64,000 nucleotides of DNA from the NCBI GenBank assembly GCA_026168455.1, contig CM047426.1, forward strand, positions 69,337,740 to 69,401,739, given 5' to 3'. Below the pieces are notes generated by a model. That model saw nothing but the letters and a program-made list of their open reading frames with translations, had not been told where the DNA came from and made no database searches. Positions 20,534-32,900 of the stretch are shown piece by piece. The stretch is from Theocolax elegans. Its lineage: Eukaryota; Arthropoda; Insecta; Hymenoptera; Cerocephalidae. Position 1 is the first letter of the stretch, and each line of letters opens with the position of its first letter. A program made the position numbers and the translations under genes.

Positions 20534-23500
20534 TTACTTCGCGGGGGGGAGGCAACGGCTACAATAGCCCACTACTGCTGCCATTGCAACTCTTCTCTCC
20601 TCTTCTCTTCTGATGAGACCCAGCCTGTTCACTACGGACGTACAGAGTGTCACTACCGCGTTCCATCCCTCCTGGGAGTCAAGCAGACACGCCCCGATGC
20701 CCTCAGGGGTGAGGGGACCGCTCCAAGTGATTTGAAATTGGTCCCGTTCCTCCCTGAAACGAGGACACCATAGGAAGACGTGTTCCACGTCTTCGTCCAC
20801 CCCTGGACAAGCCGGGCACTCTGCGCTGCCGTAGACCCCTATACGAAATGGGTAGCTACGGAAGCATCCGTGCCCGGTCAACACCTGGGTAAGCTGGAAA
20901 CTGACGAAGCCGTGTTTCCTGCTCGCCCACTCCCGGCTCCGCGGGATGATGCGGTAGGTCCAGCGGCCGTCCCTGGCTGAGTCCCATCTCCGCTGCCACT
21001 CCTCTACGGACCGCAATGACCATCGGTTGTGGCAGCGGTTCTCTTCTACGCGTCGCCCACCCTCACGGTGTCTTTCAGCTCTCTCGGCTGCCAGGCTGTC
21101 GGCGGGGGCGGTCCCCGCGACCACCGAGAGCGCAATGTCAGATACGTTTAGGTACGCCCGGGCCACCCTTAGCGCAGCTATCCTGCAGGCTCTCTGCCAC
21201 GGAGCACCAAAGCTCTTGTGTCTGTTCAGGTCATCAGCCCAGATAGGAGCTCCGTTTAAAATTACGGAGCTCACCACCGAGGCAAGGAGGGACCTTCGCG
21301 GTTGCTGGGATCCCCCGATGTTGGGCATGATGCCCGCTTGCGCACGGGCCACCTTTGCCGCCTTTGAGCCTGCGTTCGCGAGATGGTGTTTGAACGACAG
21401 CCGCGCGTCTAGTGTGACCCCTAAATACTTCAACGATTTCACCGACCGTATCCGTTCTTTACCTACCGTGAAGGTGGCTGTCCTCTCCTTTTTTGTGCGA
21501 GAGATGAGCACCGTCTCCGTTTTTTCCGCCGCCAGACTAAGTCCGTGGTCTCTTAACCAAGTGGTGACAACTTCTATAGAGACGTCTCCGAGATATTCAA
21601 TCTCTTCGACACTCTTTGCGACCACCACTAGCGCCACGTCGTCCGCGAAAGCCACCATCGAGACACCCTCCGGAAGTTGCTGCCTAAGCAGGTCGTCATA
21701 GACAGCGTTCCAGAGTAGGGGCCCAATGACCGTACCCTGCGGCACGCCTCCCGTGATGTTGTGGGTGTGTACACCGTCGTCGGTGTCGTAGAGCAGAGTA
21801 CGGTCAGTCAGGTAACTCGAGGTGACCTCCCTGAGATAGAGTGGCACTTGGAAGTGCTGCAGGGATAGCATGATGTCGTCCCATCTGGCAGAGTTGAAGG
21901 CATTCCGGATGTCCAAGGTGGTGATGGCACACATCCGCCTTGCACTCCGACCAGCATTGATGGCGTTTGTGGCTATACCAACAATTCTGCCTACAGCGTC
22001 CATGGTCGATCGACCCTTTCGGAAGCCGCACTGGTTGTCGGAGAGGTCTCCTGCCCGACCGATGGCCGCTGCGAGCCTGGCGCAGATCACCCGCTCCAGA
22101 AGCTTCCCAACTATATCCAGTAGACAGAGCGGGCGGTAAGATGATGGCTCCTCCGGGGGTTTGTTTCCCTTCGGTAGGAGTACCAGCCTCTGCGTCTTCC
22201 ACTAAGCCGGGAAGCAACCTTCTCTCAAGCATGCGTTGAATGCGTCCAGGAACAAGCCCGGAGCACTCATTGCCGCTGTCTTGACGGCCAGGCCAGGTAT
22301 TCCGTCCGGCCCTGGGAATTTACGTACGGAAATACCTTTAGCGGCCATCCTCAATTCGGCTTCACTAATGTCTGGCGACTTGGCTGCACCAATGGTGGCC
22401 ATCAGGCCCGTCTCTGCTGCCCTTTTCGGATGTTCAGGAATCAGGTGGCGGACGACTCCGTCCAGAAAAACTGGGTCGGTGGGTGCAGCAGCGCCCCCGG
22501 GGTTGATCTTATTCATAACCGTTTTATACGGTCTGCCCCAGGGGTCGTGGTCCACCTCCTCACAGAGCTCCCGCCAACACCTTCTCTTGGCAGCCTTGAT
22601 GGCCACCTTGAGATCCCTCCGCTTTTGTTCGTATTCTGCGGAACGATCTTGGAACCGCGGTGTTCCCCTCGCTCTTTGGTGCAGCCTTCTGGCACGCAGG
22701 CACTCACGTCTCTTTTCTGCTATGTCCTCACTCCACCAGATTATTGGTGGGCGGTCGCGAGGGTTAAACTTCACGGCCATAGAGGCATCGCAAGCCGCTG
22801 TTAGGGCATTCGTGAGGCCTCGTTCTTTTTCTTCGGCGGTTCCCTCCACTTTTGCCCCCTCAAGGGAGCAGAGGAACGTCTCACGATCAAACGTGGCTGG
22901 TGCCCATCTCTCTCTTGCTCCTCTTCCTGCTCTCTTTGTCCTCCCGCTGGTCAGTTGGTGCTGGTACACGAGTGCTTGGTGGTCACTACCCGTGTAACGA
23001 TCGCTAACTCTCCAGCCGAGTCCCCCTCCCCCCATCAATCTAGGATCGACGAAGGTGAGGTCGACTATGGACGACTTGCCGGCTTTGGTGAAAGTCGGGT
23101 TTGTCCCTGTGTTAGCGATCTCCAGCCCCAGTAGAGCGAACGCCATGAGAAGTGCGCGACCACGCGCGTTGGTCTTGGCGCTGCCCCAGTCCGTCGCCCA
23201 ATCATTAAAGTCCCCACCGATTGCGACCGATAGTCGTGAGGACCGAGCACTGGTGACGACTGCATCCAGAGATCTCGCAAAGTCCTCGGTGGAATCGCTG
23301 GGCGGGAAGTAGCAGCTGTACATGCGTACCCCCGCCACCTCCACCCAGGTGAAGCTGGGAAGGGGGGCGACCATCTTTCTGGAGATGTGTATATCTCCAC
23401 ATACCCAGATGGCCGCCTGGCCCGTGGCATCCCTTACCCAGTTCGACTTCTCGAGATCCCGGAACTCCTCGCTGATGATCGCTACGTCCGCTCTCTCCTC

Positions 23501-23563
23501 TCTGACCAGCTGGGACAGCAGGTCCTGGGCCACAGCGCAGTGGTTGAGGTTTATTTGGAGCAC
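20534..23563 (-). pseudogene. R1-clade LINE ORF2 (endonuclease-RT), one stop
   Basis: About 1,009 codons in a single frame broken only by a TAG at 22202-22204. Endonuclease domain from the start: MLQINLNHCAVAQDLL, AIISEEFRD, AIGGDFNDWATDWGSAKTNA and GSDHQALVYQ. RT motifs: CGFRKGRSTMDAV, TLDIRNAFNSARWDD, GGVPQGTVIGPLLWN and the catalytic MVAFADDVALVVVA. The C-terminus has CPACPGVDEDVEHVFLWC, a C-x2-C-x8-H-x4-C finger typical of R1-type proteins. The product would nick the target and prime reverse transcription there. The start codon overlaps the ORF1 end in another frame. Apart from one nonsense change it looks full length. Confidence 0.9.
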
Positions 23564-25019
23564 CTAAATCATTTTTGAAGTGTGCTCTTTCCTCTTGCGA
23601 GGTCTTGGCTTTGGCCTCGCAGTCCACTGCTTTGTGGCCCTCTTGGCCGCACCGATAGCATTGCGCTGACCGGTCGACTGCGCTCTTGCATCGATAGCAG
23701 CGCGAGGATACCTCTCGCAGTCGAACTCTGCAATTGACCCATCCGATCCGGAGCTTCCCGTCTTGCAGCAGCTTTTTGGCTGCTACTGCCGGAAGCTGGA
23801 TGGTCGCAGCTAGGGTGCCACTGTAGGATCCCCTGGTTTTAATATTATCCGGGAATACCACATTTGACCCGATCTTTGCCGCAATCGCTGCGGCCACATC
23901 CGTTGTTGTCGTGGACTCGTCCATGTCCCTGATGGTGATGGACACTTTGTGAGTCAGCAGCTGGACCTCTGCTGACCCACTCAGGGTGGACGAGACCACT
24001 GTCCTCAGCTCCGCCGTTTCCGTTCCGGGTCGCCCCAGTTCGAGGAGGAGCTCTCCAGCCCTGGTGCGCCTGATACGCGTAACCCGTTCTCATAGTGCCT
24101 TTAGTTCCGGTGCAGCCTAGACCTTCCACAGAATGTCAGCGTAGGATGAGCCCCCGCTAGATGTCTTGATCTTGATGGCATCTGGGCGTGGGGGTCTTAC
24201 TCCGGCCTTAGGCTCTGCCGTGCCTTTGGCCGGTTTGCTGGCACGTTTCTGCTGTTCATGCTGCTTCGGCTGGCTGTTCTTTATCTTCTTCTTCTTTTTA
24301 CCCTTCTTCACTACTGTGACCCAGTCAGGGACTTTTGACTGGTTCCCACCCGTCTTAGGAACGGATGGCGAAGCATCTGCTTGCCCATTTTTGTTAGTGG
24401 GCTACTTCGACCCCTTCTTCCTTTTCTCCGGGGGTTGCTGAGGTGATGAGGGCTTTTCCCTTTCCACCGGCCTTTGACGCTCTTTAGCGCGGAAGATGGG
24501 CGACGTTTGGCACGTTCCATCCCTACGCGCATCTGCCATTTTAATTTTCAGCGCTGTCGAACACACAGCACTGTTCACCCGCGCGTATTCATTGAGAGCT
24601 CTGCTGGTTGCTCTCGCCATACTCTTCAGCTCTTTGTGGATGTTGTTCTTGTTAAGAACAAACTCCACCAGGGTGCCTATTTTCTCACGCAGACGGATAA
24701 AAGCTCTGTCAGCGTCACTCGACATCCCAGTCGAGGGCAGGTCACACGTAGCATTAGATGCTTCAGAGGCCGAGTGACCAACCTCCGCAGCACTTACCAT
24801 TTTCACGGTGTGAGTTTGGTCCTCCCCAAAATCCGTGGGACCAGCACTGACCACCGGGGCTTTCACTCGATCGGAATCAGTAGCGGGATTTGACAGGATT
24901 GCCATGCCCGCTTGGGGTAGTGTTGTTTTCAGCTCACTATCCATACTTGGTTTAATTTCGGGGTGCCTTCCCCTATCTGGTCTTGGTTCGCCCCGAATAT
25001 TTGATTTTTTCGGTACCAT
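23564..25019 (-). pseudogene. R1-clade LINE ORF1 (gag-like, zinc knuckles), three stops
   Basis: One frame from MVPKKSNIRGEPRPD at 25019. It contains a helical segment DRAFIRLREKIGTLVEFVLN, a very basic middle (VVKKGKKKKKIKNSQPKQHE), the conserved RIRRTRAGELLLELGRPG segment, a VSSTLSGSAEVQLLTH...VSITIRDMDE domain, and cysteine knuckles CYRCKSAVDRSAQCYRCGQE-GHKAVDC. Stops lie at 24402 (TAG), 24117 (TAG) and about 24090 (TGA). The last two knuckles are CCHC nucleic-acid binders, so the protein would coat element RNA. The 5' 1.28 kb of this gene is repeated at 25704-26984. Confidence 0.85.
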
Positions 25020-25703
25020 CCATATCTGGAAAGCATTCCCCTATCCACCACCTGGGAAGGCGTCACGATGCGGGACCAGCAAACCCGGCACGGGTGCGTG
25101 CGTGTGTGTGTGTGTGTGTGTATGTATTCAATATTTCTGGGCGTTCTATCTCTTCAAAATTTTAAAATTAACAATTGTAGCCCAGGTCGATAAGTTCTAA
25201 AGATTATTTTGAACAAAAGTTGTTTATTATGTTTTTTCAAAAAAATCAATAGATTTTGAGATAAATGGCTTTTAAATATAGTAATTGTTCTAAAAAATTG
25301 AAAACTTTCCATTTATCATGGTGGAATAACTCTTAGGCAAATTATTTTTAACACTTAAAATTTTTTTTTTTTGTGATTATACCTTGAAAGAATGTCTATT
25401 AGTTTACTTATTCTTGATAAAACTCATAAAATAAAAACGGACCTAAAATTTAATGTAATGTTTTTAAAAAAAAATGCACAATTTTTCGAAGATGAAATAA
25501 ATATTAATCAAGTATAACATACACTTTTCCAAATATCTATATGTGAAATATACAATAAGTTAAAAATTAAATACATTAATTATTGCATTTTTAAGATAAT
25601 TCTATTATAAACAGTAATGGCAAAAGAAAATTCAAATTTTAACAATGGCAATATAAAATACGAATTACATTTGAAAAGTTTTTCGAAAATTATTAATTTA
25701 GTA
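23738..25703. repeat. Unit 1 of a 1,966-bp tandem duplication
   Basis: Covers the 5' 1.35 kb of the LINE, its TG flank and about 580 bp of foldback-type DNA. It abuts unit 2 at 25703/25704, where ...AATTTAGTA meets CCCATCCGATCC. Confidence 0.9.
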
Positions 25704-26984
25704 CCCATCCGATCCGGAGCTTCCCGTCTTGCAGCAGCTTTTTGGCTGCTACTGCCGGAAGCTGGATGGTCGCAGCTAGGGTGCCACTGTAGGATCCCCT
25801 GGTTTTAATATTATCCGGGAATACCACATTTGACCCGATCTTTGCCGCAATCGCTGCGGCCACATCCGTTGTTGTCGTGGACTCGTCCATGTCCCTGATG
25901 GTGATGGACACTTTGTGAGTCAGCAGCTGGACCTCTGCTGACCCACTCAGGGTGGACGAGACCACTGTCCTCAGCTCCGCCGTTTCCGTTCCGGGTCGCC
26001 CCAGTTCGAGGAGGAGCTCTCCAGCCCTGGTGCGCCTGATACGCGTAACCCGTTCTCATAGTGCCTTTAGTTCCGGTGCAGCTAGACCTTCCACAGAATG
26101 TCAGCGTAGGATGAGCCCCCGCTAGATGTCTTGATCTTGATGGCATCTGGGCGTGGGGGTCTTACTCCGGCCTTAGGCTCTGCCGTGCCTTTGGCCGGTT
26201 TGCTGGCACGTTTCTGCTGTTCATGCTGCTTCGGCTGGCTGTTCTTTATCTTCTTCTTCTTTTTACCCTTCTTCACTACTGTGACCCAGTCAGGGACTTT
26301 TGACTGGTTCCCACCCGTCTTAGGAACGGATGGCGAAGCATCTGCTTGCCCATTTTTGTTAGTGGGCTACTTCGACCCCTTCTTCCTTTTCTCCGGGGGT
26401 TGCTGAGGTGATGAGGGCTTTTCCCTTTCCACCGGCCTTTGACGCTCTTTAGCGCGGAAGATGGGCGACGTTTGGCACGTTCCATCCCTACGCGCATCTG
26501 CCATTTTAATTTTCAGCGCTGTCGAACACACAGCACTGTTCACCCGCGCGTATTCATTGAGAGCTCTGCTGGTTGCTCTCGCCATACTCTTCAGCTCTTT
26601 GTGGATGTTGTTCTTGTTAAGAACAAACTCCACCAGGGTGCCTATTTTCTCACGCAGACGGATAAAAGCTCTGTCAGCGTCACTCGACATCCCAGTCGAG
26701 GGCAGGTCACACGTAGCATTAGATGCTTCAGAGGCCGAGTGACCAACCTCCGCAGCACTTACCATTTTCACGGTGTGAGTTTGGTCCTCCCCAAAATCCG
26801 TGGGACCAGCACTGACCACCGGGGCTTTCACTCGATCGGAATCAGTAGCGGGATTTGACAGGATTGCCATGCCCGCTTGGGGTAGTGTTGTTTTCAGCTC
26901 ACTATCCATACTTGGTTTAATTTCGGGGTGCCTTCCCCTATCTGGTCTTGGTTCGCCCCGAATATTTGATTTTTTCGGTACCAT
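25704..26984 (-). pseudogene. Truncated second copy of LINE ORF1
   Basis: Same start MVPKKSNIRG at 26984 and the same TAG at 26367; lacks the zinc knuckles and all of ORF2 because the duplication begins inside ORF1. A one-base deletion near 26085 adds a frameshift. It arose by segmental duplication, not by a separate retrotransposition. Confidence 0.85.
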
Positions 26985-27668
26985 CCATATCTGGAAAGCA
27001 TTCCCCTATCCACCACCTGGGAAGGCGTCACGATGCGGGACCAGCAAACCCGGCACGGGTGCGTGCGTGTGTGTGTGTGTGTGTGTATGTATTCAATATT
27101 TCTGGGCGTTCTATCTCTTCAAAATTTTAAAATTAACAATTGTAGCCCAGGTCGATAAGTTCTAAAGATTATTTTGAACAAAAGTTGTTTATTATGTTTT
27201 TTCAAAAAAATCAATAGATTTTGAGATAAATGGCTTTTAAATATAGTAATTGTTCTAAAAAATTGAAAACTTTCCATTTATCATGGTGGAATAACTCTTA
27301 GGCAAATTATTTTTAACACTTAAAATTTTTTTTTTTTGTGATTATACCTTGAAAGAATGTCTATTAGTTTACTTATTCTTGATAAAACTCATAAAATAAA
27401 AACGGACCTAAAATTTAATGTAATGTTTTTAAAAAAAAATGCACAATTTTTCGAAGATGAAATAAATATTAATCAAGTATAACATACACTTTTCCAAATA
27501 TCTATATGTGAAATATACAATAAGTTAAAAATTAAATACATTAATTATTGCATTTTTAAGATAATTCTATTATAAACAGTAATGGCAAAAGAAAATTCAA
27601 ATTTTAACAATGGCAATATAAAATACGAATTACATTTGAAAAGTTTTTCGAAAATTATTAATTTAGTA
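25704..27668. repeat. Unit 2 of the 1,966-bp tandem duplication
   Basis: Essentially identical to 23738-25703; the only difference I noticed is one missing base near 26085 (GCAGCTAG versus GCAGCCTAG). It includes a second TG microsatellite (27059-27087) and a copy of the arm-type repeat at 27345-27668. Confidence 0.9.
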
Positions 27669-28200
27669 GCATTTAATTTAAATATTATTTAAATCAGAAT
27701 TTAAAAATTGTATGGATATATAAGTGAGTAGATTACGTATATTTATATAAAACAATATTTTAAATAAACAAGTATGTATTTATTAGAAACAAAAGGTTAT
27801 TTAAGGAATGCCTTTATTTATAATAATTAAAATAAATATATGGGGTCTGTAACTAAAGGGAACAATAAATTGGATATAATTATGGATTAAAACGTAAATT
27901 TTGAAAGAGGGTGCAAATTATGAATTACGGGAGAAATGGAAGAAACAGGTTTTTATTTATATGCCGCTAAAATGTTATAAATATTTCTTTAAAACTAATA
28001 CAAAAATTAATTTAATTAAGAAGAAAGTTTTATTACTCTAAAAGTACAAAATACTAATGACATATAGAACTCTTGGCGATGACCCTTCGTCATTAAATAA
28101 ATTAATTTTAGGCGCTAAAGTTCTATTTAGATCTGTTTAAAATAATCTAAAATTTTAATAGGTTTTTACTAAATACTACAATTAAATATATGCACTTTAC
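27345..28200 (+). repeat. Near-complete copy of the arm repeat
   Basis: Matches 28290-29200 in the same orientation (for example GAAAGAGGGTGCAAATTATG and TATTACTCTAAAAGTACAAA) and ends in an ATATAT run before the true right arm starts. The first third is also present at 25380-25703 through the tandem duplication. Confidence 0.7.
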
Positions 28201-28205
28201 TACTT

Positions 28206-29593
28206 GTAAAAAGAATATATATATATATATTAAAATTGTTTTTTCATGAATACATAATATACATATGTATTTTTCCTTGCGCAAAAAAAAAGTTGTGAAC
28301 ATAACTTGAAAGAATGTGTATTAGTTTACTCATTCTTGATAGAACTTATAATATGTTTAAACGTATACTCAATATTATAACGGATCTAAAATGCAATGTA
28401 ATGCTTTAAATACAGATGCAAAATTGTTTGAAGAATAAATAAATATTAATCAAGTATAACATACACTTTTCCAAATATCCATTTGATATATACAATGAGT
28501 TAAAAATTAAATATATTAATTATTGCATTTTTAAGATAATTCTATTATAAACAGTATAGGCAAAAGAAAATTCAAATTTTAACAGTGGCAATATAAAATA
28601 CGAATTATATTTGAATAGATTTTCAAAAACTATTAATTTAGGAGCATTTAATTTAAATATTTTTTAAATTAATATTTCATAATTGTACGGATATATAAGT
28701 GAGTAGAATATGTATATTTATAGAAAACAATAATTTAAATAATCAAGTATGTATTTATTAGAAACAGAAGGTTTTCTAAGGAATGAATTTGATTATAATA
28801 ATCAAGATAAATATATGGGCTCTGTAACTAAAGGAAAAAATAAATTGGATATAATTATGGATTAAAACGCAAATTTTGAAAGAGGGTGCAAATTACGAAT
28901 TACGGGAGAAATGGAAGAAACAGGTTTTTATTTATATGCCACTAAAATTATATAAATAGTTGTATAAAATTAATAAAAATTCATAAAAAAATTTATTAAT
29001 TTAAGAAGAAAGTTTTATTACTCTAAAAGTACAAAATATTAATGCCATAGAACTTTTGGCGATGAACCTTCGTCATTAAATAAATTAATTTTTGGAGGCG
29101 AAGTTCTATTTAGATCCGTTTAAAATATTCCAAAATTTTCATAAGCAGTTACTAAATACTACAATTCAGTAAGTATATGCACTTTACTATTTTTGGTAAG
29201 TTAATTTTTCAATAACATTTATAATTATTAAAATATAAATTTAAGCTTTCTAGGAATTCATATAATTTAAAATTTACAGTTAACATTTAATGTCTTTATT
29301 TTTTTTATTACTATTATTCTGATTACATTATACTAAATTTTGGTAAAAACTTTTATTTATAAATTATAATCGTATTTAAAAAAAAATTAAATTTTTGGTA
29401 TAAAACCCAATGCATTATAACAGTACCTCCAAGGTGTTGTGTCAATCGGTTTAATTTCTAAGGTGTCCATGGTAGTGAAAAGGTAATATAAATTAAACAT
29501 TATTTAAAATAAATTTATTACGAAAAACCTTTTTCGAAATTAAAAATAGGGAGTTGGCGCGCGAAGCGCGCAGGGGGGCGACGCCCCTCTAGT
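28206..29593 (+). repeat. Right arm of the large inverted repeat
   Basis: Inverse complement of 15966-17336. Ends GCGCGCGAAGCGCGC, AGGGGGGCGACGCCCCTCTAG and then T. No coding content. Confidence 0.8.
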
Positions 29594-29689
29594 ATATATA
29601 TGTATATATATATATATATATATATTTCAAAATTATGTATGGTATAATACGTACATATTTTAAAACTGATAAAAATATCCGTTCCTATA

Positions 29690-29935
29690 TGGCTGCATTA
29701 AAAATAAAATAAATAATATAATATGTCATCTCGTATATTCGTATTTTTTTTATATATTTTGTAATTTTTTGTTTCAGTAATATCTAAACAAAGTTCTAAA
29801 ATAATATCATCTTTTGCAGACAATGTATTCTAACAAGTATTATCAAAATATTTTAATTGATATTTAATTAATGCTATATTAGAAAATTATATATTTTAAA
29901 ATTTGTATATTTTATAAATAATTTTTTCAATAAAA
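29690..29935 (-). repeat. Helitron tail, distal part
   Basis: Its inverse complement occurs at about 42045-42235, where it is continuous with the proximal tail (41760-42045). Here the two parts are separated by the 5.1-kb array. TTTTGCAGACAATGTATTCT at about 29815 is a degenerate monomer relic. Confidence 0.65.
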
Positions 29936-32900
29936 TGTCGTTTGATGCAGACAATGAATTTTAAATTTGTTTATTTCTTCAGTATTATAGTAAAAAAATG
30001 GCGCTTGCTGCAGACAATAAATTTTTAATTTGTTTATTTCTTCAGTATTTTAGTAAAAAAATGTCGCTTGATGTAGACAATGAATTCTAAATTTGTATAT
30101 TACTTCAGTATTTTAGAAAAATATCGCTTGATGCAGAGAATGAATTTTAAATTTGTTTATTTCTTCAGTATTTTAATAAAAAAATGTCGCTTCATGCAAA
30201 CAATAAATTTTTAATTTGTTTATTTCTTCAGTATTTTAGTTAAAAAATGTCGCTTGTTGCAGAATTTGAATTTTTAATTTGTTTATATCTTCAGTATGTT
30301 AGTTAAAATATGTCGCTTGATGCAGACAATGAATTTTAAATTTGTTTATTTCTTCAGTATTTTAGTAAAAAAATGTCGCTTGATGTAGACAATGAATTCT
30401 AAGTTTGTATATTACTTCAGTATTTCAGTAAAAATATCGCTTGATGCAGAGAATGAATTTGAAATTTGTTTATTTCTTCAGTATTTTAGTAAAAAAATGT
30501 CGCTTGATGCAGACAGTGAATTTTAAATTTGTTTATTCCTTCAGTATTTTAGTAAAATAATGTCGCTTGATGCAGACAATGAATTTAAAATTTGTTTACT
30601 TCTTCAGTATTTTAGTAAAAAAAATGTCGCTTGATGCAGACAATGAATTTTGAATTTGTTTATTTCTTCAGTATTTTAGTAAAAAAATTCCGCTTGCTGC
30701 AGACAATGAATTTTAAATTTGTTTATTTCTTCAGTATTTTCGTAAAAAATGCCGCTTGCTGCAGACAATAAATTTTTAATTGTTTATTTCTTCAGTATTT
30801 TAGTAAAAAAATGTCGCTTGATGTAGACAATGAATTCTAAATTTGTATATTACTTCAGTATTTTAGAAAAATATCGCTTGATGCAGAGAATGAATTTTTA
30901 AATTTGTTTATTTCTTCAGTATTTTAATAAAAAAATGTCGCTTCATGCAAACAATAAATTTTTAATTTGTTTATTTCTTCAGTATTTTAGTTATAAAAAT
31001 GTCGCTTGTTGCAGAATTTGAATTTTTAATTTGTTTATATCTTCAGTATGTTAGTTAAAATATGTCGCTTGATGCAGACAATGAATTTTAAATTTGTTTA
31101 TTTCTTCAGTATTTTAGTAAAAAAATGTCGCTTGATGTAGACAATGAATTCTAAGTTTGTATATACTTCAGTATTTCAGTAAAAATATCGCTTGATGCAG
31201 AGAATGAATTTGAAATTTGTTTATTTCTTCAGTATTTTAGTAAAAAATGTCGCTTGATGCAGGACAGTGAATTTTAAATTTGTTTATTCCTTCAGTATTT
31301 TAGTAAAATAATGTCGCTTGATGCAGACAATGAATTTTAAAATTTGTTTATTCTTCAGTATTTTAGTAAAAAAATGTCGCTTGATGCAGACAATGAATTT
31401 TGAATTTGTTTATTTCTTCAGTATTTTAGTAAAAAAATGTCGCTTGATGCAGACAATGAATTTTAAATTTGTTTATTTCTTCAGTATTTTCGTAAAAATG
31501 TCGCTTGCTGCAGACAATGAATTTTTAATTTGTTTATTTCTTCAGTATTTTAGTAAAAAAATGTCGCTTGATGTAGACAATGAATTTTTAATTTGTTTAT
31601 TTCTTCAGTATTTTAGTAAAAAAATGTCGCTTGAGGCAGACAAAGAATTTTAAATTTGTTTATTTCTTCAGTATTTTCGTAAAAAAATGCCGCTTGCTGC
31701 AGACAATAAATTTTTAAATTGTTTATTTCTTCAGTATTTTAGTAAAAAAATGTCGCTTCATGCGGACAATAAATTTTTAATTTGTTTATTTCTTCAGTAT
31801 TTTGGTAAAAAAATGTCGCTTGATGCAGACAATGAATTTTAAATTTGTTTATTACTTCAGTATTTTAGTAAAAAAATGTTGCTTGATGCAGACAATGAAT
31901 TTATATTTGTTTATTTCTTCAGTATTTTCGTAAAAATGTCGCTGGATGCAGACAATGAGTTTTAAATTTGTTTATTTCTTCAATATTTTGGTAAAAAAAT
32001 GTCGCTTGATGCAGACAATGAATATTAAATTTGTTTATTTCTTCAGTATTTTAGTTAAAAAATGTCGCTTGATGCAGAATTTGAATTTTTAATTTGTTTA
32101 TATCTTCAGTATTTTAGTAAAAAATGTCGCTTGATGCAGACAATGAATTTTTAATTTGTTTATTTCTTCAGTATTTTAGTAAAAAATGTTGCTGATGCAG
32201 AAATGAATTTTAAATTTGTTTATTTCTTCAGAATTTTGGTAAAAAAATGTCGCTTGATGCACACAATGAATTTTAAATTTTTTATTTCTTCAGTATTTCA
32301 GAAAAAAATGTGGCTTGGTGTAGACAATGAGTATTAAATTTGTTTATTTCTTCAGCATTTTGGAAAAAAAATGTCGCTTGATTCAGTCATTGAATTGTAA
32401 ATTTGTTTATTACTACAGTATTTTAGTAAAAAAATGTCGCTTGATGCAGACAATAAATTTTTAAATTTGTTTATTTCTTCAGTATTTTAGTAAAAAAATG
32501 TTGCCTGATGCAGAAAATGAATTTTAAATTTGTTTATTTCTTCAGAATTTTGGTAAAAAAATGTCGCTTGATGCACACAATGAATTTTAAATTTTTTATT
32601 TCTTCAGTATTTCAGAAAAAAATGTGGCTTGGTGTAGACAATGAGTATTAAATTTGTTTATTTCTTCAGCATTTTGGAAAAAAAATGTCGCTTGATTCAG
32701 TCATTGAATTGTAAATTTGTTTATTACTACAGTATTTTAGTAAAATAATGTCGCTTGATGCAGACAATGAATTTAAAATTTGTTTACTTCTTCAGTATTT
32801 TAGTAAAAAAAATGTCGCTTGATGCAGACAATGAATTTTGAATTTGTTTATTTCTTCAGTATTTTAGTAAAAAAATTCCGCTTGCTGCAGACAATGAATT

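Larger units (their letters stand above)
20350..25091 (-). mobile_element. R1-clade non-LTR retrotransposon, AC-microsatellite type
   Basis: About 4.7 kb on the minus strand: a 5' end at about 25091 in (AC)n, a gag-like ORF1 with zinc knuckles, ORF2 with an N-terminal apurinic-like endonuclease, RT and a C-terminal CCHC, a short 3' UTR and a poly(A) tail (20350-20377). GC content is far above the flanks. R1-clade families Waldo and Mino are known to insert in ACAY or AC repeats; this copy fits that habit. Three in-frame stops in ORF1 and one in ORF2 show it is inactive but young. Confidence 0.9.

Noticed and set aside
20606..20640. CTGATGAG at 20610 as another hammerhead
   Set aside because: No matching stem II followed by GAAA; it lies within LINE ORF2.
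22236..22997. 253-codon plus-strand frame, and other long plus-strand frames across 20.4-24.9 kb
   Set aside because: They lie opposite the LINE ORFs, which have clear catalytic motifs on the minus strand; GC-rich antisense openness explains them.
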